Shown here piece after piece: positions 49,949 through 58,847 of a DNA stretch of 64,000 bases. How positions within the stretch are numbered: the first letter of the stretch is position 1; the number at the start of each line of letters is the position of its first letter. The stretch is from NCBI GenBank assembly GCA_037191015.1, contig JBBCKD010000015.1:496001-560000 (forward strand), given 5' to 3'. Below the pieces are notes generated by a model that searched no databases, was not told the origin of the DNA, and saw only the letters and a list, made by a program, of their open reading frames with translations. This stretch comes from Ravibacter sp037191015. GTDB taxonomy: Bacteria > Bacteroidota > Bacteroidia > Cytophagales > Spirosomataceae. The position numbers and the translations under genes are program-made.

Positions 49949-50839
49949 TCAAGGGTTTGGCACAGGTTGGTACGGGGACGGCTTCTTCTTTCCCTTCCAT
50001 TTTTTCATTACCATACCGGCGATGATCCTGTAGCCTTCATCTGAAGGATGCAGGCCGTCATAGGTCATAAAGACAGCCTCGGGAGGGTAGGGGTATTCAT
50101 CTTTTTCGGGATCGAAGGCTATTGCAGTATATTCCGGGTAGGAGTAGTTCCTGTAGCTTGCTCCGCCGGGTTCCCGGAGGCGTTTGAAACGGACCATATT
50201 TTCGGGCGTTATACCGCTTTTGTAGTAGAGATCTGCAACGGGGAGCTTTTCGTGCCGGCCGATCCTGGTAATGAGATCGGCTATGTCAGATAGCTTCCGG
50301 CCGTTTTTATCGCGGTAAGAGCCGTAAGCGTTGTTTTTCATATCGGCGATATACACAAAATCGCCGCGCTGCATGGGCGTGATCAGCATGATCCGGGCTT
50401 TGGGATTCAAACCTCGCAGCTTGTCGATGATGACCCTGAACGCCCCGTTGATCGTATTCGGGCCCGTATTGTTGAGGTAGTCTTCGAATGTGCCGAGAGG
50501 CTGTCCCTGCCACCAGTCGTTGGTGCCCAGGAAGATCGTATAGACATCCGACTTCACGAGGCCCAGGTTTTCTATTTGCTGTGCGATACGAACAGCGCTC
50601 CATCCGTTATATCCTTTGTTGATGTACGTGATAGCAGGATATTTTTCGGAGATCAGGGTCAGGTATCCTTTGGTGATGCGGTTCCCCGTCTGTTCGGGGT
50701 GGTCGTTGAGATAAGTGATAGAGTCGCCGATAGCGGTCCATACGATTGGCCTGGGCTTTGAAGCCGAAAGCAGGCAAGCCAGTGTAAAAATGAGTAATGC
50801 CGGTTGTTTGAGCCTTCGGGTAAAGAGAATTGGGATCAT
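49949..50839 (-). CDS. SGNH/GDSL hydrolase, secreted
   Basis: 296-residue esterase-type protein with an N-terminal signal (QPALLIFTLACLLSA). The four SGNH blocks are complete: Ser40 in IGDSIT, Gly in KGYNGWSA, Asn107 in GTNDWW, and Asp261 with His264 in DGLHPSDEGY. Such enzymes often remove acetyl or acyl groups from plant polysaccharides. It lies between ruvC (39 bases upstream) and module 3, and may be co-transcribed with ruvC, but functionally it would suit deacetylation of glycans processed by the adjoining loci. Confidence 0.9.
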   Translation of the reverse strand: MIPILFTRRLKQPALLIFTLACLLSASKPRPIVWTAIGDSITYLNDHPEQTGNRITKGYLTLISEKYPAITYINKGYNGWSAVRIAQQIENLGLVKSDVYTIFLGTNDWWQGQPLGTFEDYLNNTGPNTINGAFRVIIDKLRGLNPKARIMLITPMQRGDFVYIADMKNNAYGSYRDKNGRKLSDIADLITRIGRHEKLPVADLYYKSGITPENMVRFKRLREPGGASYRNYSYPEYTAIAFDPEKDEYPYPPEAVFMTYDGLHPSDEGYRIIAGMVMKKWKGKKKPSPYQPVPNP

Positions 50840-50878
50840 ATGGATAAATTATATAATAATTGAGATGATGAAGCCGCT

Positions 50879-51460
50879 TTATCTCATTCTCCCCGGATTT
50901 TCCTCCACAAAAGCAGCCCACCCCCCCTTTTTTATCTTTCCTTTCGGGGCTGTCGCGGCAGGGGAATTGGCATGAAAGTGATGACAAACGGCGATCGCAA
51001 TTCCGTCGGTCGCATCCATAAATTCCTGGTTAAGCTCCTGCTTAAGTATTTTTTCCAGGATAAACGCAACCTGCTCCTTGCTTGCATTCCCGTTCCCGGT
51101 TACAGATTGTTTTACTTTTTTGGGCGGGTATTCGACGATCGGGATATTACGCGAGAGGGCAGCAGCCATGGTGACACCCTGCGCGCGGCCAAGCTTCAGC
51201 ATAGACTGCGGGTTTTTGCCATAAAATGCATCTTCAATAGCCATCTCGTCGGGCATATATTCCTCTATCAGCTGGATAATCCGTTCGAATATTTTCTTCA
51301 GTTTGAGTTCGTGCGTACTATATTTGCTCAACTTAATAACACCGTATTGGAGCAAAGTTATTTCCTGCTTTTTTACAGATATGATACCGTAGCCCATCAC
51401 CTGGGTTCCGGGATCGACGCCCATGACGATTTTTTCAGAATGCCCTTGTTGAATACTCAT
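50879..51460 (-). CDS. ruvC: Crossover junction endodeoxyribonuclease RuvC
   Basis: 193-residue Holliday-junction resolvase, acting with RuvAB in recombinational repair. The four catalytic acidic residues are Asp16 (GVDPGTQ), Glu76 (AIEDAFYGKNPQS), Asp149 and Asp152 (MDATDG), with the spacing of E. coli RuvC (7, 66, 138, 141). The frame opens at 51682, but the first 74 codons are unrelated low-complexity residues and the ATG at 51460 gives the normal length. That ATG overlaps, on the opposite strand, the ATG of the flippase-like gene. The C-terminal tail (KGKIKKGGWAAFVEENPGRMR) is longer than usual and basic. Confidence 0.95.
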   Translation of the reverse strand: MSIQQGHSEKIVMGVDPGTQVMGYGIISVKKQEITLLQYGVIKLSKYSTHELKLKKIFERIIQLIEEYMPDEMAIEDAFYGKNPQSMLKLGRAQGVTMAAALSRNIPIVEYPPKKVKQSVTGNGNASKEQVAFILEKILKQELNQEFMDATDGIAIAVCHHFHANSPAATAPKGKIKKGGWAAFVEENPGRMR

Positions 51461-52457
51461 GGTGCAATTTAGAAAACTCTTACCGGAGAAAGAGCGTCCG
51501 GCGCAATTTCCATGGAAAATCGCCCTGAGGCTGCTTCTAACCGTTTTTTTCCTGATTGTACTTTGGGCTATGCTGAAAAAGCAGGAGCAAAGCCTGCGCG
51601 ATGTCGGGCTTGCCACACTTGCCCGTCTGCGGGAAGGAGAGGGGACCTGGTTATGCTGGCTGATTGTGTTGGTACCTGTCAACTGGGCGCTGGAAAGTTT
51701 TAAATGGCAATTATTGGTAAACAGGGTTCAGCCGATATCTTTTACTGATGCGGTCAGCAGTACGCTTTCTGGTTTGCTGTCGGGACTGGCGTTGCCGGCC
51801 CAGGTTGGCGACATTGTCGGGAGGGTAGCGTCTTTAAATATTGCGAACCGGTCGAAGACGATCGGAGCTGCGCTTATTTCCGGCGGGATCCAGTTTTACG
51901 CTGCGATTTTTGCAGGGTTATGGGGCCTCTTTTTTTTGTGGGACAGGTTGGGTTTAAGCCGCGCTTCTTTGGTGATACTTACATTGTTACTCGGGGGCGT
52001 AGTTGCAGCCGGTTTTGTTATATTCATTTTTCGGAAGCCACTTCTTGCCAGGATTTCTTCAAATGGTGTCTGGAAAAAAGTAAGATCATCGCTGGAGGTG
52101 ATCAGCGATTACAGTAACAGGGAGCTATTGATGGCATTTGGCATCGGAGCGCTTCGATATCTCACCTACCTTGCCCAGTTTGTAGCGGGGCTGCTGCTTT
52201 TTGCTTTTGAGCTTTCTTTCGTGGAACTGGTTAGTTGCGTGGCGCTGATCCTGATGATAAAAACAGTAATGCCGGCGCTTAATTTACTGGGAGATCTCGG
52301 TCTGCGAGGAGTTTCTGCAGTACTCATTTTTGGAAAATTCGGCATCTTACCGGATGAAATTATCGCGGTGACCTTGTTAATTTGGGTGACCAATATCCTG
52401 GTTCCGGCTTTGTTTGGATTGTTTTTGACCTGGGTTCGCTCCTGGAGATCCGTATGA
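51459..52457 (+). CDS. Flippase-like membrane protein (lysylphosphatidylglycerol synthase TM region family)
   Basis: 332-residue inner-membrane protein with 7-8 hydrophobic segments. It resembles the UPF0104/LPG-synthase transmembrane family: VNWALESFKWQLLV after the second helix, SGLALPAQVGDIVGRV (the conserved polar loop), and VMPALNLLGDLGLRGVSAV. Members translocate lipids or lipid-linked sugars. The ATG at 51459 overlaps the ruvC ATG in a CATG tetranucleotide on the other strand. Its stop overlaps the ATG of the GT2 glycosyltransferase gene (ATGA), so both are likely one transcription unit handling a cell-surface glycan or glycolipid. Confidence 0.88.
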   Translation: MVQFRKLLPEKERPAQFPWKIALRLLLTVFFLIVLWAMLKKQEQSLRDVGLATLARLREGEGTWLCWLIVLVPVNWALESFKWQLLVNRVQPISFTDAVSSTLSGLLSGLALPAQVGDIVGRVASLNIANRSKTIGAALISGGIQFYAAIFAGLWGLFFLWDRLGLSRASLVILTLLLGGVVAAGFVIFIFRKPLLARISSNGVWKKVRSSLEVISDYSNRELLMAFGIGALRYLTYLAQFVAGLLLFAFELSFVELVSCVALILMIKTVMPALNLLGDLGLRGVSAVLIFGKFGILPDEIIAVTLLIWVTNILVPALFGLFLTWVRSWRSV

Positions 52458-53596
52458 TTTGGTTAGAAAACTCCCTATGGCTTCTGACGGGAAGCTACGC
52501 GTTGTTTACCCTTTGGTTGTGGTGGACCTGGAGACGTATGCCTGTTTTTAGCTTCGGAGCCGGTGCCGGGCGGGGGAAGGAAGTATTGATATCGGTGATC
52601 ATACCGGTAAGAAATGAAGCCGGATGTCTTCCTTTGCTACTTGAGGATCTTAATCGCCAAACACTGGAGAAGGCCTCATTTGAGGTGCTGCTGGTAGATG
52701 ACGCTTCTACCGACGGTACGGCAGACCTCGCCAGGGATTTTGTAAAAACAGGTAATATAAACCTGTGCTTATTGGAATCAGATGGCGATCGGGCAGCGTC
52801 TCCCAAAAAGCGGGCGATCAGCACAGCTATTCAAAGTGCGAAGGGAAAATACATCGTAACTACCGACGGCGATTGCCGGGTAGGAGAGAACTGGCTGTCG
52901 GCAATAGCTTCATGTTTTGAAAATACCGGGGCCAAATGCGTGAGCGGCCCCGTTACTTTTACCAATGAAGTGAGAGCAACGGATTACTTACAAACCGTAG
53001 AGTTCTCAAGTCTCGTAGGCAGCGGCGCCTGCGCTATCGCTGCGGGCTATCCCAATATGTGTAACGGCGCTAATTTCGCTTACGAAAAAGCCGTTTTTTT
53101 TGAAGTCGGCGGATTTGACGGCGTGGATCACGTTGCATCCGGAGATGATGAGTTTCTGCTGCAGAAAATTGCAAAACAATATCCCGGCAAGATCGCGTTT
53201 CTGAAATCGGAAGAGGCGATTGTACAGACAACCCCTCATCAAACATGGAGCGGTTTTAAAAGCCAGCGTCAGCGATGGGCCAGCAAATGGAAGCACTATA
53301 CCGACGCTTCTCCGAAAGTACTGGCTGTTTTTGTTTTCCTGGCGAACCTGTCGGTACTGACGGCAGGATTTTCTTACGCATCGGGTGTACTGTCCGGGTA
53401 CAGCGCCTTTGCTATAATTTCGTTGAAAATCCTGCCGGAATGGCTTTTTATCGGGGCTGTTTTGCGGTTTCTGAGGAAAGACCATACGCTGGGCTATATT
53501 CCGCTTGTGCAGGTTCTCTATCCGTTTTACGTAGTTTTTTTTGGTTTGGTCGGGCAAAGACGGGCTTATCTCTGGAAGGGACGAGAGCTGAAATAG
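52454..53596 (+). CDS. Membrane-associated family 2 glycosyltransferase
   Basis: 380-residue GT2 protein with an N-terminal membrane anchor (LWLLTGSYALFTLWLWW), a GT-A catalytic domain (about 45-270) and two or three C-terminal helices. Landmarks are VIIPVRNEAG, LLVDDASTDGT, the nucleotide-metal motif TTDGDC, ASGDDEFLL (catalytic base region) and QRQRWASKW. This is the architecture of processive or lipid-linked glycosyltransferases. The ATG at 52454 overlaps the upstream stop as ATGA; an earlier ATG at 52382 would run 25 codons into the preceding gene. Convergent with the SBBP gene 22 bases away. Confidence 0.92.
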   Translation: MIWLENSLWLLTGSYALFTLWLWWTWRRMPVFSFGAGAGRGKEVLISVIIPVRNEAGCLPLLLEDLNRQTLEKASFEVLLVDDASTDGTADLARDFVKTGNINLCLLESDGDRAASPKKRAISTAIQSAKGKYIVTTDGDCRVGENWLSAIASCFENTGAKCVSGPVTFTNEVRATDYLQTVEFSSLVGSGACAIAAGYPNMCNGANFAYEKAVFFEVGGFDGVDHVASGDDEFLLQKIAKQYPGKIAFLKSEEAIVQTTPHQTWSGFKSQRQRWASKWKHYTDASPKVLAVFVFLANLSVLTAGFSYASGVLSGYSAFAIISLKILPEWLFIGAVLRFLRKDHTLGYIPLVQVLYPFYVVFFGLVGQRRAYLWKGRELK

Positions 53597-53618
53597 GGAA
53601 AAGAAACGTAAAAAGGAA

Positions 53619-56600
53619 CTACCTGCTCACTACCAGCCTGTATGTCTGAGAATGGTTGTCGGTTTTTTCCACCCGTAACAGGTATAAACCGGCCGGGAGA
53701 TGGCTAACGATCAATGAACGGTTTGGTTGATCTATGGCAAAAGAGACCTCATGTCCGGCCTGGTTGTAAAGCCTGAAGGATTTTATCCCGTACCAGTCTA
53801 CCGATTTGAGTGAAACCCTGTCGACGGCCGGGTTGGGAAACAGGGTGGCGACGGCGCTTTCAATCACGTTCTTTCGATGTATCGAAACAATAGGAGAGTA
53901 CGCAAAAGTATCATCTGAATCAACGATACGGAGACGATAGTATATTATGTCCTCCGTTCCGGCAATAAAAGGCAAAAAATCGGTGAAGAAATACGCCTGC
54001 ATTCCTTCGCTGCTGCCTTTCGCTTTTACAGTACCGATAGTTTCAAATGCCCTGGCATCTGTACTGCGCTGTATTTCAAAGTGTGACGCGTTGATTTCTT
54101 CGGTAGTGCGCCAGGTAAGCAGTGTTGTGTTTTCCTGTAAAGCGGCAGTGAACGTGGCAAGCGATACCGGCAGCGCCGATTCATGGATCAGCTCGTAAGC
54201 GCCCATGTCGATCCGGGAGCCATAGAAGCGTTCGTTTGTTGCAAGATCTATGGGAGCTCCTCCATTATTTTCAGGGAACAGGCCCTGGTAGGTTCCGGGA
54301 TCTCCCTTGTTGACAACCGGGCTGCCCGGGGCCAGCTGATAATCATTTCCTGCTGTATCTTTAAATTTCGGATCCGTATTCCCGTTGATATTACCCGTGC
54401 CGGAAGTGCCGTCCAATCCCTGGATCAGGCTGTATGAAATTTCAGGTTCGGAAGGAGGGGTATCGGGGTTGGAAGAATGCTGTAGCCTCATCCCGCTGCT
54501 GTTGCCATGGATAATAGTATTTTTAATGATAACATCTTTAGGCAACCGGAGTGAAATACCTCCCCCGTAAGATCCGTTGTCGGCCGTACCGACAACATTT
54601 CCGGCAATCGTGGTGTTGAGAATCCTCAAATAGGATACGCCGGAACCATGTATTCCTCCTCCTCCTCCGAATGAGCTCAAAGTAGAATTTCCTGCGAAAA
54701 GGCTATTGATGATAATGGTTTTGCCTCCGGAGATAGATAGTCCGCCACCTCCGTCCTCCGACGAGTTCTGCTGAAAAACACAGTTGGAAATTTTTAATGG
54801 AAGGTTGCCCCCGTCGCTGAATATCCCGCCTCCGTCATCTCTTGTACTATTATTAATAAAGCGGGAGTTTCGTATCGCAGGACTGCTTCCATATGGAATG
54901 AACAGCCCGCCTCCGTTACAACCCTTCGAAGAGGGAGAACAGTTTACTTTATTGGCATTTCCCAGCGTAATGGTAAAGCCGTCTAAAATACCTGTCACCG
55001 TATTGGACCGGGTGGATACTACACCAAAGCTGTTGTTATTGTCCATGGCGCCGTTCTTGTCAATATCGCCGCTCAGTATCGTAGGATTTGCATCCACATT
55101 CCGTTCCCACAGGTGATTTTCTGTACCGTTGAAACCGCCGTAAACCGCCGACTTGTTACATAATTCGAAGCTCAGGTCACGGTCTCCCGGGGTCAGGCCG
55201 ACGCCCGCGTCAGGGTAGTAAGTATCTGTCGCCACCCATATCTGGGTTTGCTCGTTGACGGTGTTCCCACCGGAACATACAGAAGCCAGGGCATCCTGCA
55301 GGCTGGTGTAGGCGTTGGCCCAGGAAGTGCCGTTGTTGGCACCGGTAGCCTTTTTATTTACATATACGACAGGGGTGGGGAGATTGGTATCATCAAAGAT
55401 TTTGGCGATAAAATAGGCTTCTGTACCGTAGGTGTTTTCAGTTTTAAAGGCGCCGGGCGTCGCCAGGTCGCTACTGACCGTCGCGCCGATCACGTAGAGA
55501 TTGTTGTTGTGGTCTGTTGCGACATTTTTCACTACTTCTGCAAAATTCCCGCCTATATAGGATCCCCATATACCGCGCCCTCCCGGGTTGAATTTTACTA
55601 CGAATCCTCTCTGATAGGGACCTCTTTCATTCAGTAAACCGTTAAATGCTATTCCGTTGAGGCTCCTGGTCCTTCCCCCTATGTAGACATTGCCTGTCAT
55701 GTCGATGGTGCAGGAAGTTACGTCGTCGTCGTCTTCTCCGCCATAGTAGGTGCTCCAGAGCAGGGTGCCGGTTTTATCGAATTTGGCGAGGAACGCATCG
55801 CCAAAGAAATCGCCGCCGCCATAAGTACTCTGAAATGGTAGTAAAACAGGGAAATTTGCGCTTTCCGTATTGCCTGCCACGTATATATTGCCATCGGGAT
55901 CTGTTGTGCATGCAGTGGCCTCATCAGAATTGCTTCCTCCCAGGTAAGTTGCCCAGATCCGTTCTCCATGGGTACTGAATTTTGCCAGGAAGGCGTCGCC
56001 TCCACCGCCCCCGTTGGTAGTTTGAAAGACCTCCGGAGTCGTACTGATCCCGCCGGAGCTTCTTCCGGCCATCACGACGTTACCTTCGGCATCGGTAGCG
56101 CAGGCGTGCCCATGCTCGAACAGGTAAGCGCCTCCGTAGTAGGTTGTCCACTGGAATACCCCGGTTGAGCTGAATTTGGCCAGGAAAGCATCATATTGAA
56201 ACTGGTCTTCACTCCCGCTGTAGTTTTTTTGAAAGCTTGTATCGTCGGTCGGCAGGTTGTTGCTCCGGGTTTCACCGCAAATGTATACGCTTCCACCTGC
56301 ATCGGTTGCGCAGCCATACACTTTGTCTGAGTGGTTTCCTCCGAAATAGGTAGCCCAGAGCAATGCCCCGGATCCGTTCATCTTTCCTAAAAAGACATCA
56401 TAAGCCTCTTCAAGGGGTAATGTACCATGGTCAGACAGAGCGCTTTGATACGCCCCCGGCGTGGTAGGGAGATTGTTACTATGCGCTTTCCCGGTAAAAA
56501 ATAGATTCCCGGCGGGATCTATAACGCACGAATGACCGAACTCATAAACGGAGCCTCCAAAATAGGTACTCCAGAGGCGCTCCCCGTTGCTGTTGAATTT

Positions 56601-57578
56601 GACTATGAATGCATTTGCCTCTCCGTTTAAATTGTTCTGGTAGCCATTGTGTGCAATATCGGTTGCGCTGAGGGTAGTGCCCATCATGTATATGTTTCCT
56701 TCTGCGTCGGTCGCGCTCCCGGCGGGGTTATCGGCAATATCATTTATAAGCCCGATACCTGTGTAGTAGGTCAGCCATTTGATTTCGGGGTCAATGACCA
56801 GCGCCTGGCTTGTATCGTATGGTCCTATCCTGAAACCGTACAGGTTTTTTCTGATTTCTTTAAATTGCGTAGGCACGGTCAGGCGATTGCTGTAGCTTAC
56901 CGGGGGCAGCTCCTTCACTTCACCCAACTTTGTTTTCATTACCATTGCACCGTTTTCGTCAATATAGGTGTCGTCGGCATCCTCTACTTCCAACTGTATG
57001 AGAGAAGGGTCGGCGCCGGGCTTTACTATAAAATCATATTTTAAGCTTTCGTTGGCTTCATCCTGCCGGTCAGTATAGAGTACCCAGTCAATACCCGGGT
57101 AAACGTTTTCCAGGATAATTTTACGGTAGCTTCCGGCAACCAGATCACCGCCAATGCCCGGGCGGATGTGCCTCTCAGTATATATAGCCTCGGCCTCTTT
57201 TCGTATCACAGGGTTCGGATTGGCATTTCTGAGTTTTACGGAGTAGCGATGTGTCTGCATGCGGGGCATGCTTCCTGTCGGGGCAGACTTGCTATCGGGT
57301 GTATCAGGCAGGATTGCTTTCGAGAACTGGTAGTGAAGGCCTGTTTTGGCGACATATACTTTCGCATAGCTGTCGCCTGTATAAAACAGGATATCGCCAG
57401 CGATGCGGCCCGCATCCGTAAGCTGTCCTTTATTTTCTATAAAAAGAAGCGGTTTTTTGTGGAACTCCGGCTGCGCTTCAGAGGAGAGCGAGGAGTATCC
57501 TGTCGACGGCGTTTTACCGGCCCTGTCGAAACCGCACAAGAAAAGGATAATTGCGGCTAAGGGTAGAATTTTTTTCAT
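53619..57578 (-). CDS. Large secreted SBBP-repeat/beta-helix protein with T9SS sorting domain
   Basis: 1319 residues with signal peptide. Domains in order: DUF7948-like N-terminal domain about 40-270 (LLFIENKGQLTD); beta-propeller SBBP repeats about 280-740, each with FLAKFxxxGxxxWxTYxGG followed by DAEGNVYIxGxT; a right-handed beta-helix about 750-1110 with polymorphic-outer-membrane-like GGGI motifs; an FN3-like linker (ASHFEIQRSTDARAFETIG); and a type IX secretion type A sorting domain at the end (LFPNPAVDRVSL, LPAGLYLLRVEK). It should be displayed or released at the surface, likely as an adhesin-like or carbohydrate-binding protein; no catalytic residues are recognised. Confidence 0.9.
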   Translation of the reverse strand: MKKILPLAAIILFLCGFDRAGKTPSTGYSSLSSEAQPEFHKKPLLFIENKGQLTDAGRIAGDILFYTGDSYAKVYVAKTGLHYQFSKAILPDTPDSKSAPTGSMPRMQTHRYSVKLRNANPNPVIRKEAEAIYTERHIRPGIGGDLVAGSYRKIILENVYPGIDWVLYTDRQDEANESLKYDFIVKPGADPSLIQLEVEDADDTYIDENGAMVMKTKLGEVKELPPVSYSNRLTVPTQFKEIRKNLYGFRIGPYDTSQALVIDPEIKWLTYYTGIGLINDIADNPAGSATDAEGNIYMMGTTLSATDIAHNGYQNNLNGEANAFIVKFNSNGERLWSTYFGGSVYEFGHSCVIDPAGNLFFTGKAHSNNLPTTPGAYQSALSDHGTLPLEEAYDVFLGKMNGSGALLWATYFGGNHSDKVYGCATDAGGSVYICGETRSNNLPTDDTSFQKNYSGSEDQFQYDAFLAKFSSTGVFQWTTYYGGAYLFEHGHACATDAEGNVVMAGRSSGGISTTPEVFQTTNGGGGGDAFLAKFSTHGERIWATYLGGSNSDEATACTTDPDGNIYVAGNTESANFPVLLPFQSTYGGGDFFGDAFLAKFDKTGTLLWSTYYGGEDDDDVTSCTIDMTGNVYIGGRTRSLNGIAFNGLLNERGPYQRGFVVKFNPGGRGIWGSYIGGNFAEVVKNVATDHNNNLYVIGATVSSDLATPGAFKTENTYGTEAYFIAKIFDDTNLPTPVVYVNKKATGANNGTSWANAYTSLQDALASVCSGGNTVNEQTQIWVATDTYYPDAGVGLTPGDRDLSFELCNKSAVYGGFNGTENHLWERNVDANPTILSGDIDKNGAMDNNNSFGVVSTRSNTVTGILDGFTITLGNANKVNCSPSSKGCNGGGLFIPYGSSPAIRNSRFINNSTRDDGGGIFSDGGNLPLKISNCVFQQNSSEDGGGGLSISGGKTIIINSLFAGNSTLSSFGGGGGIHGSGVSYLRILNTTIAGNVVGTADNGSYGGGISLRLPKDVIIKNTIIHGNSSGMRLQHSSNPDTPPSEPEISYSLIQGLDGTSGTGNINGNTDPKFKDTAGNDYQLAPGSPVVNKGDPGTYQGLFPENNGGAPIDLATNERFYGSRIDMGAYELIHESALPVSLATFTAALQENTTLLTWRTTEEINASHFEIQRSTDARAFETIGTVKAKGSSEGMQAYFFTDFLPFIAGTEDIIYYRLRIVDSDDTFAYSPIVSIHRKNVIESAVATLFPNPAVDRVSLKSVDWYGIKSFRLYNQAGHEVSFAIDQPNRSLIVSHLPAGLYLLRVEKTDNHSQTYRLVVSR

Positions 57579-57723
57579 GATCGACTACGATTTTGTCGCG
57601 ATAAAATTAGTTTACCGCCAAAGCGCAGACAATCTATGAAAACCTATATTTTACCTACAGGGAAACCTGTATTTGCAAGGTGTATACCTCCTGGCCGTTA
57701 GACTTGACGTTTTAGCAAATCAT

Positions 57724-58215
57724 TTATAAGAATAACAGGTCGAAAAGGCTGGCACCATATTTTACCGTTACTTTCAAATTACCCATTGGGTTCTGTTCGT
57801 TTTCAGCAGCCCGGATCACAATACTGACGTTTTCATCATTGTAAGAGTCGTAGCTGATATTTCGGGCACTGACAGTTCCTTTTGGAAGAAGAAATTTTCT
57901 CGTAAAAGCGTACTGTTCTTTGTCTGTGTGACCGGGGTTTAAGGTAGTTAGTATAAACTGACAGTCCTGATGTGTCTCTCCTTCAATGCTGATACGGATT
58001 TTATCCGTGCTTTTTCTTTGTTTCGAAGGAATGTAAATACCCTGAACGAGGCGATCCTGCTCGCTTAACCGGAAGGAATATGTATTTTGTGCATTATCTA
58101 AAGCAAATCTGCCGGCGAAAAAAATAGCGGCGGCTGTTATACCTGTAAGCAGAATCAGGACTATTACGCCAATCAGCTTAATAAAAAGCAGAAGAAATTT
58201 ATTTATCCGTTTCAT
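57724..58215 (-). CDS. Hypothetical single-pass membrane protein
   Basis: 163 residues with one N-terminal hydrophobic helix (LLLFIKLIGVIVLILLTGIT), likely an anchor or uncleaved signal, and an exported beta-rich domain of about 120 residues. Motifs KIRISIEGE and LLPKGTVSAR weakly echo KLTIRGEI and KLPKGLIDT in the gene directly upstream, so the two may be diverged paralogues. Family not recognised. The genes are 21 bases apart and probably co-transcribed. Confidence 0.7.
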   Translation of the reverse strand: MKRINKFLLLFIKLIGVIVLILLTGITAAAIFFAGRFALDNAQNTYSFRLSEQDRLVQGIYIPSKQRKSTDKIRISIEGETHQDCQFILTTLNPGHTDKEQYAFTRKFLLPKGTVSARNISYDSYNDENVSIVIRAAENEQNPMGNLKVTVKYGASLFDLLFL

Positions 58216-58236
58216 GAATGGTTGGCAGCGAAAAAG

Positions 58237-58707
58237 TTAGCGTTTGACAATGATTTCAAAAACTCCTATTCTATCGGAAGAAGTACCTGCCAGATAAGTT
58301 ATACCTTCGGATGCATGGTCGGCCATCACTTGTCCCCCAGGTGCCGAGAGTTGAGAATTGCCTGTGAGAACATAGAAAGAAAGAGCTTCCCCAGGATTTG
58401 AAATACTGAAAGTAGTATCTATTAATCCTTTCGGCAGTTTAGCTGACCATTCGTTGATATGTTCTCTTTTTACCAGCAGTCGGGATTCGTTTATTATTTC
58501 ACCGCGTATAGTCAGTTTTGTCGTCTGCGGGGATTCAACATGGTATTCCGGGACAGAGAAAACCATTGCTGTAGAAGCAAGAGGGTTGGCAAAGAAATGG
58601 TAAGTGTCCCTGGACTTATCTTCCTTTTGATTGCTGCACGAAGTAAATACAAGGGCTAGCAGAAATCCAATAGCAATGACGTTTTTTGTATATAGTACAC
58701 TTTTCAT
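58237..58707 (-). CDS. Hypothetical lipoprotein
   Basis: 156 residues with a lipoprotein signal ending at Cys24 (LVFTSCSNQ). The mature part looks like a single immunoglobulin-type beta-sandwich and contains no cysteine beyond the anchor. Weak resemblance to the downstream single-pass protein. It lies behind the susD terminator of the third SusCD pair, so it has its own promoter. No function can be assigned. Confidence 0.7.
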   Translation of the reverse strand: MKSVLYTKNVIAIGFLLALVFTSCSNQKEDKSRDTYHFFANPLASTAMVFSVPEYHVESPQTTKLTIRGEIINESRLLVKREHINEWSAKLPKGLIDTTFSISNPGEALSFYVLTGNSQLSAPGGQVMADHASEGITYLAGTSSDRIGVFEIIVKR

Positions 58708-58768
58708 TATAGTCGGTTAATGATGACACTTTTTTTTTAGATAACTCCCCCGTTCTTTCATAAGTAAA

Positions 58769-58804
58769 TAAAAAAAGCAGCGAGTCGGAAACTCCAACCC
58801 GCTG
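58769..58804 (-). terminator. Intrinsic terminator of the third susCD pair
   Basis: On the minus strand CAGCGGGTTGG pairs with CCGACTCGCTG (58794-58804 with 58778-58788, two G-U pairs), loop AGTTT, followed by C and seven T. It lies about 43 bases past the susD stop. Confidence 0.88.
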
Positions 58805-58847
58805 TCTTCAAATTAACGATACAAACTTACTTAACTAAATCTTTATT

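Noticed and set aside
51461..51682. Extended N-terminus of RuvC (74 extra codons)
   Set aside because: The extension has low-complexity, arginine/serine-rich sequence, overlaps the divergent gene, and is absent from RuvC proteins.
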